From the NCBI RefSeq assembly GCF_025602895.1, contig NW_026516356.1, positions 1 to 64,000 of the forward strand: a DNA stretch of 64,000 bases, given 5' to 3'. This DNA is from Polychytrium aggregatum. Taxonomy: Eukaryota > Chytridiomycota > Chytridiomycetes > Polychytriales. A program made the position numbers and the translations under genes. Shown here in pieces: positions 1 through 9,272 of this stretch (position 1 is its first letter; the number at the start of each line of letters is the position of its first letter). A model generated the notes under the pieces. That model had not been told where the DNA came from. It made no database searches and saw only the letters and a program-made list of their open reading frames with translations.

Positions 1-898
1 GGAGCTGGGCGTTCCGAGATGGCCCGGGACGCATGCTCCAGCTCGGAGGCGAGCGTCTGCATGCACTCGGTGGCGCTCTGGGTCAGGGCCTTGATTCTAG
101 CAGCTTCCTCGGGCTTGCTGAGGTCCAGCTTGGCGAGTTCTTCGTTAATCTTCTGAGCTTTCTTGAGAAGCTCACTCTGGATGTGCTGAAGCTGCTGTTG
201 GGGACTCTGCTTCTTGCGCATGTCGGTGGCGCAGACGCGCTTCCCGACAGCCCTGGCATCGGCGAGGGAGGCCGTTGTTCGAAAAGCTTCCATCCGGCTT
301 CGTCATGGCGGGTCATCAGGCCCCAGAATACGAGGATGGAAAAATGCTTCCCGCATTCTTCCACCTTGGTGGCGGCGTCCGGGCTCATCAGCATGTTCTT
401 GCAGACGACCGAGTGCTGGGCGTCGTCGATACGCCAGGCGGGGGGCTTGCTCCCTCTGCAACGGGAGCATTGAACTTGGTCTGCCTTCAGAGCGAAGACA
501 AACCTAAAGCGGCGGTAGGTGATGTCTTTGAAATCGACCGGGATGAAGTCCTGGTCGGTGAGAGTGTTGTTCTTGGCCTTCTCGAGGATCGAGAGGGCCC
601 ACTTCTTTTCTTCAACCACGTCGGGCGGGTTGGGAAAGATTGCCGAGTCTGCATAGAGCTCTTCGATAATTTCTTCGACGGTCTTCTTGCGACCGACGTG
701 CAGCTGGATGGGCTCACCATCCCTGCGGTGCTTTTTGGTGGGTGCTGATTCGGTGGCCTCGGTGATATTGGCGCTACTGACCTGATGGCCGTTGCTTCCT
801 AGGCTGCGATTTTCGTCCGGTTGGCCTGGTTCTTGGGCAGCAGAGCTGCCCGAGGTGTCTATGGCCATCTCGTTGATGGCCGTTTGGGTCGGGGGCAT
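1..898 (-). CDS. Unidentified protein with Cys-rich motif and C-terminal coiled coil (3' end outside window)
   Basis: I do not recognise this gene. The chosen start is the ATG at 896-898; an ATG further upstream would lie inside the tRNA. The first ~70 residues are polar and low complexity. A conserved-looking core follows (motifs VEEIIEELYADS and FKDITYRRFRFVF), then a CSRC motif and two more cysteines that could bind metal. Near 240-330 the open frame changes: the cysteine core is in one frame, while a good coiled coil (QLQHIQSELLKKAQKINEEL, then KPEEAARIKALT) is in another. An intron from the GTATTC near 330 to a CAG just before the coiled coil would keep phase 0, but a frameshift is also possible. 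The gene runs off the window start, so its C-terminus is unknown. Confidence 0.55.
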
Positions 899-1001
899 GT
901 GGAGGGGGTCGTTGGTTGAGAGTGTTGAGCGGTTTGTTGATAAAAAGAGCGACGGAGAGCCTGTGCCTGTGGATCCAAAAGTTGAGATCAAGGTCAAGCT
1001 C

Positions 1002-1072
1002 GCCATGATAGTATAGTGGTAGTACATTGCGTTGTGGCCGCACCGACCCTGGTTCGATTCCAGGTCATGGCA
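1002..1072 (+). tRNA. tRNA-His (GTG anticodon)
   Basis: A cloverleaf can be folded by eye. The acceptor arm pairs GCCATGA with TCATGGC and is followed by an A discriminator. The T arm carries GGTTCGATTCC. The anticodon loop is TTGTGGC, with anticodon GTG at 1034-1036. There is no intron. Like other eukaryotic tRNA-His genes it does not encode the extra 5' G, which is added after transcription. Confidence 0.93.
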
Positions 1073-1078
1073 TTGTTA

Positions 1079-1090
1079 TTTTTTGTTTTT
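1079..1090 (+). terminator. RNA polymerase III T-run terminator of tRNA-His
   Basis: Six Ts, a G and five Ts start seven bases after the tRNA discriminator, as expected of a Pol III terminator. Confidence 0.75.
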
Positions 1091-1490
1091 CGTTTGAGCT
1101 CCTGCCTGGGTTTTTCATCGCCGCCTGCTTGGTCAGTGGTTTGGCCACTGGTTTGGCTGGTTTGGTCGATGTCGTGCCGCTCTCCCATTGTCGGCATGCG
1201 TGGCGGGCCGAATGGTTCCGCTCGTGTCCAGTTGTTCCCCAGATATTGTTGGTGCGACTCTGAATGCACCATGCAACTCTTCGCCGCCTCAACACACCTC
1301 GCCTTGGCATTAGACATCTCTGTCTGTCTTTGCTGCAACAGCCCAAATCCTGGCTGCGATCCACGACACTGCAGCCGAAACACATCTGTATCAGTTTCCT
1401 TTCCGATGATTCGATTTCATTGACGATACTGAGCCAACCCTCTCCCTCCCGAGACCGGGTCAATAGATTCTTTGCTACGAGAGCTCCTGA

Positions 1491-1518
1491 ATACAGTCGG
1501 TCCAGAAAGAAACGGGAC
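1491..1518 (+). repeat. Tc1/mariner-like terminal motif, copy A
   Basis: This 28-base stretch differs from 61511-61538 at only two positions, and its inner part recurs at 5566-5585. It starts with a TA followed by CAGTCGGTCC, the layout of a Tc1/mariner insertion site plus terminal repeat. It begins three bases past the stop of the Fanzor relic at 1521-2096, so it may be the left end of the element that carried that gene. Confidence 0.55.
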
Positions 1519-1520
1519 AG

Positions 1521-2096
1521 TCACTTCCTGGCTTCAGATGTCTGAACCCCGCTGACTGACTGTAGGCCCCAGCGGGCAGGCCGTGAGATTGTTTCCCGTC
1601 CTGGTTGGCAATCTCTTTGTTTTGTTGGTTTGGGAAGCACAGTCTTGAATACACTCGGTCGATCTCCTGTGGCGATGATCGACTGGCATACCGAGATCAT
1701 GTTCCTGGCTGCATTGATGTCTCGATCCCACAGCGTATGGCAGCTTACACAGCTCCGTACATAATGTGGTTTCTCGATATCAAGATACTCGGCCTTCACG
1801 AGTCGCTTGGCTTCCCGACAATGTGAGCACACCTGCGATGTGTTGAACTCGTTCACCGAGCACACATGGATCTTGGAGACGGATCGGTCTGGTGGGCGTC
1901 TCTGGTGGTGGTGGTGGAACTGCTCAAAGTACTTGGCAAACCTGAGTCTCCGTGGACTGGAAGCATATCCCTTCCCTTTCTTCCAGGATGCATTCCCAAA
2001 GGCAATCACCACTTCGGTCTCCTTGGACATACTTGCTTGGCCATGAATGCGATGAGTGGGTGTGTATTCAGGTTCCAGAAAAACACACTGCCCTGG
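1521..2096 (-). pseudogene. Fanzor (eukaryotic TnpB-like RNA-guided nuclease), C-terminal relic, copy A
   Basis: The open frame has its first ATG at 2030 and can be read back to a stop at 2097-2099. From the ATG it holds, in order: VVIAFGNASW; a basic stretch; NEFNTS with Glu61 (position of the RuvC-II acid in TnpB/Fanzor); CSHC (68-71) and CVSC (94-97), forming a zinc ribbon; and DRDINAARN with Asp104 (RuvC-III acid). This order and spacing define the C-terminal half of TnpB/Fanzor nucleases. The N-terminal half with the first RuvC Asp is not found, so this is a truncated copy. A poly-His stretch lies at 39-42. A Tc1/mariner-like motif adjoins the stop, and a near-identical fragment lies at 16941-17162 on the other strand. 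Fanzor1 genes are known to ride on several eukaryotic DNA transposon families. Confidence 0.8.
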
Positions 2097-2441
2097 TTAA
2101 AAACGGGGGTTTTCCATTTCATTTTGGAACTCCTGGATAAGAGCGGTGATTGCCGCGCGCAACTGCAGATTCACGTTGGGCTCAACGGTCGCAGGCTGGG
2201 TGACGGACATGTCGGTAGTCGATGTGCTCCAGCTCTTTCGGCGACTTCCTAGAGATGCACTGGCGATTCCGGTTGCTACAGGAAGGGGTGTACCAAGTCG
2301 TGCAGGGCCGCTATCATCGTTGTCCACCGGCTTCTCTGCCACCGCATCCAGCGATGCCTCGAGTTTCTCTTGAACTGCTTTCAAGATAGGAAGGAGGTCG
2401 TCCTTGGCCCGACGCGCAAAGTCACCTTTACATCGATCCAT
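2097..2441 (-). CDS. Small ORF of unknown function (114 aa) between the armadillo gene and the Fanzor relic
   Basis: It is ATG-initiated at 2439-2441 and ends with TAA at 2097. The N-terminal third and the last 30 residues look helical; the middle is Ser/Thr/Pro rich. It starts 17 bases after the stop of the armadillo gene. It is in the same frame as the Fanzor relic, with the single TAA at 2097-2099 between them, so it could be a flank of the same element or a chance ORF. No known domain is seen. Confidence 0.3.
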   Translation of the reverse strand: MDRCKGDFARRAKDDLLPILKAVQEKLEASLDAVAEKPVDNDDSGPARLGTPLPVATGIASASLGSRRKSWSTSTTDMSVTQPATVEPNVNLQLRAAITALIQEFQNEMENPRF

Positions 2442-2457
2442 CCATCAACGCAACTGA

Positions 2458-5400
2458 TTAGCTGAGGCGACAGCGCAGCGTGCCCGTCATGCCATTTGGC
2501 TGCTTAAATGCCTTGATGCTGGCGACTCGATGCATCGCAGTAGCTGTGCCAACACCTCCCGCATCCACAAATATCAGTGCGGTGAGGCCGTAGAATCGCG
2601 CACTTTCATCCTGCATCTCCCATTATCAAAATCGACCTACCGTTGGCAAGGAGAGCCCTACAGAATGTGGCAGTGTTGATTTTGACCTCGGCAGAGTATA
2701 CCGGCGGAGGAGGGGCAGTCACAGACGCCCGTGGGGTTTCCTCGTCGTGAATCAGACCGCTCTTGAGAATGTTCTGGGTCATGGGCAGAAGCGAGGAGTG
2801 ATACTGCACCACGATCGACAGGGCGGGCGGATATGCTGGATTGTTGCGCGAACGGGTACGTCAGCATGCATATGGTTCCGATGCGGCTGTGGGTCTGGTG
2901 GAATCGCGATCCAATTCACCAACGGCCACGGCTACGATACTCACCGTCGCATAGGAGAATCATGGCCACCAACCCCTCATTCTGGACGATGTGATAAACT
3001 TGAGTCTCAAGCGGGAGGGCGTCGAAATGGACATGCCGCTCCTCGTCGTCGAGGCTATCGATGGTGGACTCGACTTTTTTGGTGAGGAGGGCTCCAGTGA
3101 TAATCTGGATCAGCGGCGGGATGCAATTGGCATCGACGACGCACTTCATCAGGGCCAGAGCTGTCAACAGAAATCCATTGGGGTGTAACGGAGCCTATAA
3201 GAAGCCGGTCCTCCTGCAGCATCGTCGAATTTGGCGGCGCTGAGTGGATGCACTGTACTCACCGTTCTCGGTGTGAATGGCCCTAATGATGTTGCCAATC
3301 ATGCGCCCGCCTTCGTTTCGGATGCCAGACTCGCTGTCGTTGGTGGATCGCCAAATCAGGCTAATGACCTGTCGGAACGGCGCCTTTGGTGGAACGCTGG
3401 TGATGGTCCTAAGCGACTGTCCAAGCAAGGGGTCCGAGCCCGTCAGGACCCTGATAATGTTGGCATCTATTTCGAGGAGGAAACTTAGCGTCAGTGACGC
3501 CGCAGTTTCTTGTGCGGTGGTACCCATGCTCAGGTGGAGCAAAGCTGGCGGCCATTACTCACTGTTGCCAGACGAACACAGGTTCTTGAGAATGCCGACA
3601 CAGCCGTACTGAACTGGCTTCAAGTCATCTAGCTCCAAGAGGCTGGTGGTGGCCGCGATTGTTCCAAGGGAGCCCATGATGGGGCGGTTGTCCACTGGAG
3701 AATCGATAATATCGGTCAGCAACGGTTGGAAGGACCCTCACCGATGTCTCTACTCTGCCTCATGGCTTTGCATGGAGATGGCGCGACTTACCAGCAATCG
3801 ATAGGTTCTTGAGCGCACCGACCACGGCATGCAGAACCTTGACACAGGACTTGGTTGTCTCCTTGACGCCCTCTTTCTTGAGTCTCGAGCCCTCGAGATA
3901 CAAAAGCTCAATCAGGGCCGAGCACACATCGTACTTTTGAACCAAGATGGCGCAGGTCAAATCTGAACGACAGCGCATGCGATTCGAGTTGGAGATTCAA
4001 ATCAAAGACGTTAAACCCCAAACCTAGAGCTTATCGGGTCAGAGTATATATGCTCGGAGTGCTGCCACTTTCTCCTGTTGTCGCCACGCATCCCTACCGC
4101 TGCGAGCGAGATTCCCGATGCACAAGGCACCAGACATCCGAATCTCATCGTCTTCATCGGCATTGTTTTTGTCGAATCCAAGTTTGAGCCACTGCTTCAG
4201 TCGCCCAATAATATCGGGGTGCTGCGGAAGCTCCGTCATGTTGGCATCTGCGGTCAACAAAGCTGTCAGTACCATCTGCCCAGCGCCCATCAAGGAGTTG
4301 CGGGAGCAGCCTAATGCCATGGAATCCACTAGCAATCGCTGCTTTGTTACAGAATCTGGCAGTCGGTCTGTCGGCTTGTATCGATGCGACCATTCCATGG
4401 CTCTTCCACAACCCTCCTGCTGGCTGCCCTACTCGTCGTTCTTACCGTTCATCGTGACGAGGGTTACAACTCGGGATACGGCTTTGCGGATCTCCTCGTA
4501 GTTAATAGCCTCATCTTTGTCCTGTTCGCTTTCGGCGCGCTTCGTGGAAGGATGATCGACAAAGTCAAGCAGGTAGCCGAGGCAGTTTTTGGCGAGAATG
4601 TATCTTTGAGCGTCGTCTGCCACCGCCCGAAAAAGGAGGGCCATTAGTCCCATGTGAGATACTGGGAATGCTGGTGGCACGGTGGCATGGTGGCATGGTG
4701 ACCCTTGCCGGTGACCCTTGCCGGTGATCATCGCACGTTCATGCCAACTTGCCTTTTTCCCCAATCGCCTCTAGAATGGTTGTCAGGGTCTCGAGAACTT
4801 CCAGAGCCTCTTCGTAAGCTTCGGTGCTGACAGATGGGTCAATGCTTATGGCGTGCTGTTGCTTGAGCACTTTGAATATCAACAGCAAATCATCGCCCTT
4901 GATCAACTCTGCAACGCCTTCGTCTACAAATCAAGGCGAGATGAGTGAGCGATTCTCGGTCAACACCATTATACATGTAGCGATTTTCACATGACTTGGA
5001 TTGCCGATCCTTGCGCAAATCTGGGCTGACGACACCTACCTGTCTCGGCAAGGTTGTGAATGATCCGAAGGCTTTGGATCTTGAGATGAGCATAGCCTCC
5101 GTCCGAGTCGCTCGTGGCGCGCTTGAGAATTTCGATGAGCTTTCTGAGTCCATTGGCTCGAAGAATCTGCACCTGGACAGGCTCTGTGGCCATCAAACGC
5201 GCCATTTCCGTCAGTGCAGGAAGACCACCCGCCTCCCAGAATCTTTCAGCAAATCTCGTGCGTTTTGAGGCAAATCCAGCAGTCATCCTATTACCGTGGT
5301 CCATGCTCGTGTTCCAAAGCGCGCCGCATGCAACAGTGACGAGATGTGGGTCGGAGGAGCCCAGAGACTCTACGATGCAGGGGATACCGTCGGTGGCGGC

Positions 5401-6751
5401 AATCGCATCGCGGTTTGATTCTGAGACAGACAAACTCAGTCGTGTTAGATACCAGCTTTCCACTCAACAGCTTTCCACTCAATAGCAAAGCCGACCACAT
5501 CCCATCTTGCTATGCCTGTACGCCGTGCCCTATCACGATGGATGCGACAGGCACTGCGCGGCAGCGGTCCAGAAAGCAACGGCACGGGGCAATGCCCGGT
5601 GATTGACCCCTGCGCCCAAGACTTGACCATAAGACACGATCGCACTCACCGTTGTCAAAGCAAAGGTTGCCAAAGGCCCTGAATGTCTGGACGGTAAGGC
5701 CGTCAAAACCATGGCGGGTGCTCAGCTGGCTAGCAGCGACAAGAGCCGGGATGAGTCCTGCCTTGGCCAGCACTGGGCGGGCGGCGTCTGTGATATCCGC
5801 CGCGGGGATCAAAGACAGAGCAGGAAAGGGCGTTTCGCCGATGCAGACACGATTGTGAGATCAGCAATACCTAGAGTCGGCCCCACCAACACCCAACCCG
5901 CGAAAACACGGCTGTTGATCAAGGCCGTGAGAGCAACGGGATCGAGAAGGCTGGCAGCAGAGTCATGTCTCTCCGGCGTGCATATCGGAGCTGGTCGATC
6001 CGGACCGATCGACGACCTGGTGGAGGGAGATGATCACCGCCATCCGTGGCTCTTCTTTGCGGTGACCAGAGTTAACCGCACCTGTTTTGGCTGCCTCGGC
6101 CACCGTTTTTGAGATGATTGTGGCGAGCTCGCGGTGTGCTGTCAGGAGGTCAGGGCTTCCGCTGGCCACAGCGCGAGGCAACTCCTCCAATATCCTCAGA
6201 AACAACGAGATCAGGTCGGCGTTACTGGCGAGCTCCTGTCTCGACTCATCTGGAATCAAAGGACGATAGATCAGCCGTCAGCCGCCAGCCGGAGTCGCCG
6301 AGTCGCCCAAATGGTGTAAACAACAAGTAAATGGTGTGAAGCAAGGTAGCATGGTGTGACTCGGGAGTAACAGATCCACCAGCGCCATTGCCCTATAATC
6401 ACTATCGATGAAAAGACAGCCACAAAGGAAAGCAGCAGTGTGCGAGCAAGCATCTCCAACGCGCAAATCAGGGGCAGCATCCGGGCGTGGGTATCGACAG
6501 GGCGGCTGGACGCACCGCTGTCGGGCAGAGACTGCTCCAGCAGCGTCTGCAGCGCATGAAGATCGGCCACAGCAAGGTTCTTCTGAGCAGCCCAGAGGCG
6601 AATTCTGTCGTGGTCTGAGAAGCAAGGCAAAGTTGCCGTTTGCACCGGCGAGTGTTAGGATACGTGGCAAGACAGATGCAGCCCCCGCGGATCTCCAGAC
6701 GGCCCGATCGCCCACAACAAGATGGCTGGGCAGCGAAGACCCACCAAGCAT
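2458..6751 (-). CDS. Armadillo-repeat protein, Rap1 GTPase-GDP dissociation stimulator (SmgGDS)-like
   Basis: Exons (high to low): 6751-6745 (start uncertain), 6614-6516, 6249-6082, 5787-5650, 5420-5040, 4923-4753, 4661-4446, 4247-4098, 3962-3792, 3694-3563, 3466-3263, 3160-2945, 2835-2641, 2543-2458. All junctions keep one frame and give about 777 aa, longer than the ~607 aa of mammalian SmgGDS. The product is built of armadillo-type repeats with motifs such as FRAFGNLCFDN, ACGALWNTS, IRMSGALCIGNLA and VQYGCVGILKNLC. SmgGDS proteins are armadillo chaperones and exchange factors for prenylatable Ras/Rho GTPases; that role is inferred. All 13 introns are phase 1, and the one after 4753 has a GC donor. 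The 7-base first exon (ATGCTTG) is the minimal choice; the frame upstream of it stays open, so the true N-terminus may be longer. Another armadillo family is possible. Confidence 0.7.
5566..5585 (+). repeat. Terminal-motif fragment, copy B, inside an intron
   Basis: This 20-mer matches 61519-61538 with one mismatch. It lies in the armadillo-gene intron between the exons at 5650-5787 and 5040-5420. No second end was found nearby, so it may be an excision or deletion scar. Confidence 0.4.
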
Positions 6752-7201
6752 CTCGGGTTCGTGTTGAGATGGCTTCGTCTGCGGTTGTTGTCGATCGGCG
6801 TGGGCAGGCGACTGAGGAAGATCGGCTGGGTGAGCGAGCGAGCGAGTGGGCGGCACTCTTGGGCCGAACTCGGCAAACCCTGGCCCCACGTGCACTCCTG
6901 GGCCTCGTCGTCCCCATTCTCTCCACATCGCCATGCTGGCTTTTGCCAGTCCGACAACCCGGGCAAGGAAAAGAGTCGGTGCCATCGATGCTCCCAATGC
7001 ACTCGGTGCCGCTGGTACGGTTGACGGCGCTGGGCTCGCCGCCATGGTCGCCGGGGGTGGTTGGCCCAGTCCGCAAGGCACTGACATTCCTGCAAGGCCC
7101 TTGCTGGGTTGCTCATCCGCCGTCGGACTCTCTCCCCCCCAATCTGGCATCGCAGTCCATCGGCGGCTCTGTCTACATCACTCTGGATCTCTGCCCATCA
7201 C

Positions 7202-7230
7202 CCCCCCACCACCACCACCACCACCACCAT
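7202..7230 (+). repeat. (CAC)n microsatellite
   Basis: Nine or so CAC units follow a C-run, in the spacer between the divergent armadillo and ankyrin genes. Confidence 0.85.
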
Positions 7231-7432
7231 CGGCTTGCTTCCGCCCTTTGAATCCTGCTCGCTCGTCCGATGCTGACAGGCCCCGCGTCCTCTGCCCAGC
7301 GCATCTATCGTCTTCGTCGCTTCTCGGCAAACGCTCCTGTCTCACCAACATCAGTCCACCTGAATACCCTGCTCCTCACTTCTGGTTCCGGCTCCGAGCG
7401 ATTCAGCCCCCAATTCGTCTGGCTGTTGGGCC

Positions 7433-8137
7433 ATGGTCCTCCCCGCTCTGCCCGACGACCTTTGGGAGACGATCCATCTGCTCGCCTTGAACCCGCTTCT
7501 GCCCTGTGTCTGTCGAGACCTGGCCATCTTGCTGCATACGCACCTCATCGCCGCCAAGTTCCTGCTTCGGGCTCGTGGAAGAAATCGATGTCTATCCGCC
7601 AGAGTTTTAATGCCGCCTCTTCCATTTCGCCAAAACATCGACTGCCGCACGCTACTGCTTTTGCTGCAGATGGGCGCCGATCCGTCGGCCGACTCGTTTT
7701 GCGCTCTCCGTCTTGCGGTGGCTCGGGACTGGATCGACTGTGCGGCGCTCATTCTGGAACAGTTCCACCCCGATAGTGTCGGGAACGGCCGATTGCTGGC
7801 CGTCGCGGCACAGAGTGGCTCCCTTGCAATGGTTCAGCTGCTTATCCAGCGCGGTGCCGATCCTCGGGCCAACAGCTGCATTGCCGTTCGGCTCGCGGCG
7901 TCCGAGGGATATCTGGACATTGTGCAGTTCTTGGTCGGCATCGTCGGTCCTGAGGCGGCGCTGGCTCGCAGCGAATACGCACTCAAGCACGCCACCACCA
8001 ACGGCCACTGGTCAGTCGTCGAGTATCTTGTCGGTCTCAAGGATCTTCTTCGTCGATCAGCATGCGAATGCTCCCCGCCGACCGAGGCCGTACGCCCGAC
8101 CATCGATGAGACACTTGAGCTCGGGCGCTTGTCATAG
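7433..8137 (+). CDS. Ankyrin-repeat protein with F-box-like N-terminus
   Basis: A single-exon ORF of 234 aa from ATG 7433 to TAG 8137. The N-terminal ~40 residues (LPDDLWETIHLLALNPLL, then VCRDLA) resemble a short F-box-like helix set. At least four ankyrin units follow, with motifs LLLLLQMGADPSADS, LLAVAAQSGSLAMVQLLIQ, RGADPRANS, RLAASEGYLDIVQFLV and HATTNGHWSVVEYLV. The last 35 residues are unstructured. Ankyrin repeats bind proteins; with an F-box the protein could be an SCF substrate adaptor, but that is inference. Small single-exon ankyrin families of this shape are common in chytrid genomes. It is divergent from the armadillo gene across ~0.7 kb. Confidence 0.75.
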   Translation: MVLPALPDDLWETIHLLALNPLLPCVCRDLAILLHTHLIAAKFLLRARGRNRCLSARVLMPPLPFRQNIDCRTLLLLLQMGADPSADSFCALRLAVARDWIDCAALILEQFHPDSVGNGRLLAVAAQSGSLAMVQLLIQRGADPRANSCIAVRLAASEGYLDIVQFLVGIVGPEAALARSEYALKHATTNGHWSVVEYLVGLKDLLRRSACECSPPTEAVRPTIDETLELGRLS

Positions 8138-8569
8138 TGCCGCTCGTTACAGTGCCGCTCGCCATACTACCGCTCACCAACTCGCTGGCTGTTTGGTGTC
8201 CGCCCACCAAGCCAGAGGGGCATTTATTTAACGGCGGCCAATCCGGGGTCGCTCATAGGGCTGTCGTCGCAACACTACTGTATCAAGCGATGATCCGATA
8301 TAGTCAATCGACCCCACTCGACTGAATACCTTCGAGACTCAGGTTTCCCAACTGGACTCGCCTGCTCGAGACGGCACAGCGAACTCTCTCCATCAGCATA
8401 CTCGCCCCGGCGGATCCCACCCGAACGAAGCCATGTTATCCGGACCAAGACCTCTGTCCCTTGATCATATTGGATTACGGGGCAATGCCGTTGGCCAAAT
8501 TCTCAATTGACCACTCTCGCACCCATGGACCCATCATTTTCTTGAGAGGGCAGTCTGTGATCAGGTATT

Positions 8570-8599
8570 ATAGTTTGCCCAATGAAAAACGGGACACTC
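8570..8599 (+). repeat. Divergent terminal-motif copy upstream of a transposase relic
   Basis: It matches the 1491 copy of the Tc1/mariner-like terminal motif at 21 of 30 positions, with an identical core AAACGGGACA. It lies 70 bases before an HTH transposase fragment in the same orientation. The similarity is weak alone and is supported by that neighbour. Confidence 0.35.
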
Positions 8600-8670
8600 T
8601 TGATTTTGACCATCGATCAAATATTTGGTTACCCAATACCATCGCGCTGGGCATGACCATTCCGTGATGC

Positions 8671-8835
8671 GGTGCCACTGTCATCCATAGCCTGAGAAAC
8701 GTTGCCTCCATACTCAGTGTGTCCAGGAGCACCATTCACCGTTGGTACTCCGAGACAGATCGATTGTGGAGACCGGAGAGCGACGGGAGGTCTTCACTCG
8801 GATGTGATTTGCTGAATTGCATGTGGCTCAGTTGA
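8671..8835 (+). pseudogene. Decayed Tc1/mariner (IS630-like) transposase, N-terminal HTH
   Basis: The frame reads a helix-turn-helix of the Tc1/IS630 type: VASILSVSRSTIHRWYSE, then RPESDGRSSL as a GRPR-like linker, before a stop at 8833. No start codon or DDE catalytic domain is found in the next 400 bases, although the frame after the stop resumes with transposase-like hydrophobic residues. It is a dead fragment. Confidence 0.5.
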
Positions 8836-9272
8836 ACACAAGCCATCACATCCTGCACCAACCTATGGGCTAGTGTCCTATTTTTCCCCTGAATACAGTG
8901 TATGATGCTGCTTGGTTCCATGAGGATTGAGTACTCGCCAACATCGGTCCATCTCACAGCGCCTATCCGACGGCAGATGCTCGTTGTTGCCGCCAAAGCC
9001 CACTTGTAGCCCCAAGATGATCACCATCACCGATGGAAATTCAAGTTCAGTATGCTATATATCCGTTCGATCAACGCTCTCCATTGACTCTGGGCATTTC
9101 TCGTGGCGCGGACTCGCGGGATTCTCATCCCACGATACATCGCAATAGCACATTGATGTGTCCGTGGAGCTTCTGCCCACGTTATTTGACACCGATGATG
9201 TATGCTGAGGACAGCCGAAAGAGCGAGAGGGTTACGAACCGAAGACATCAACTTCAGACGGAGGACTATACC
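8836..9272. other. Spacer, probably decayed transposon sequence
   Basis: This AT-richer stretch holds short broken frames on both strands and no recognisable gene. It continues from the transposase relic and may be the rest of that element. Confidence 0.3.

Noticed and set aside
2544-2640. A 30-base intron (2611-2640) in the last part of the armadillo gene
   Set aside because: It breaks the frame; the acceptor at 2544 gives a normal ~97-base intron in phase 1.
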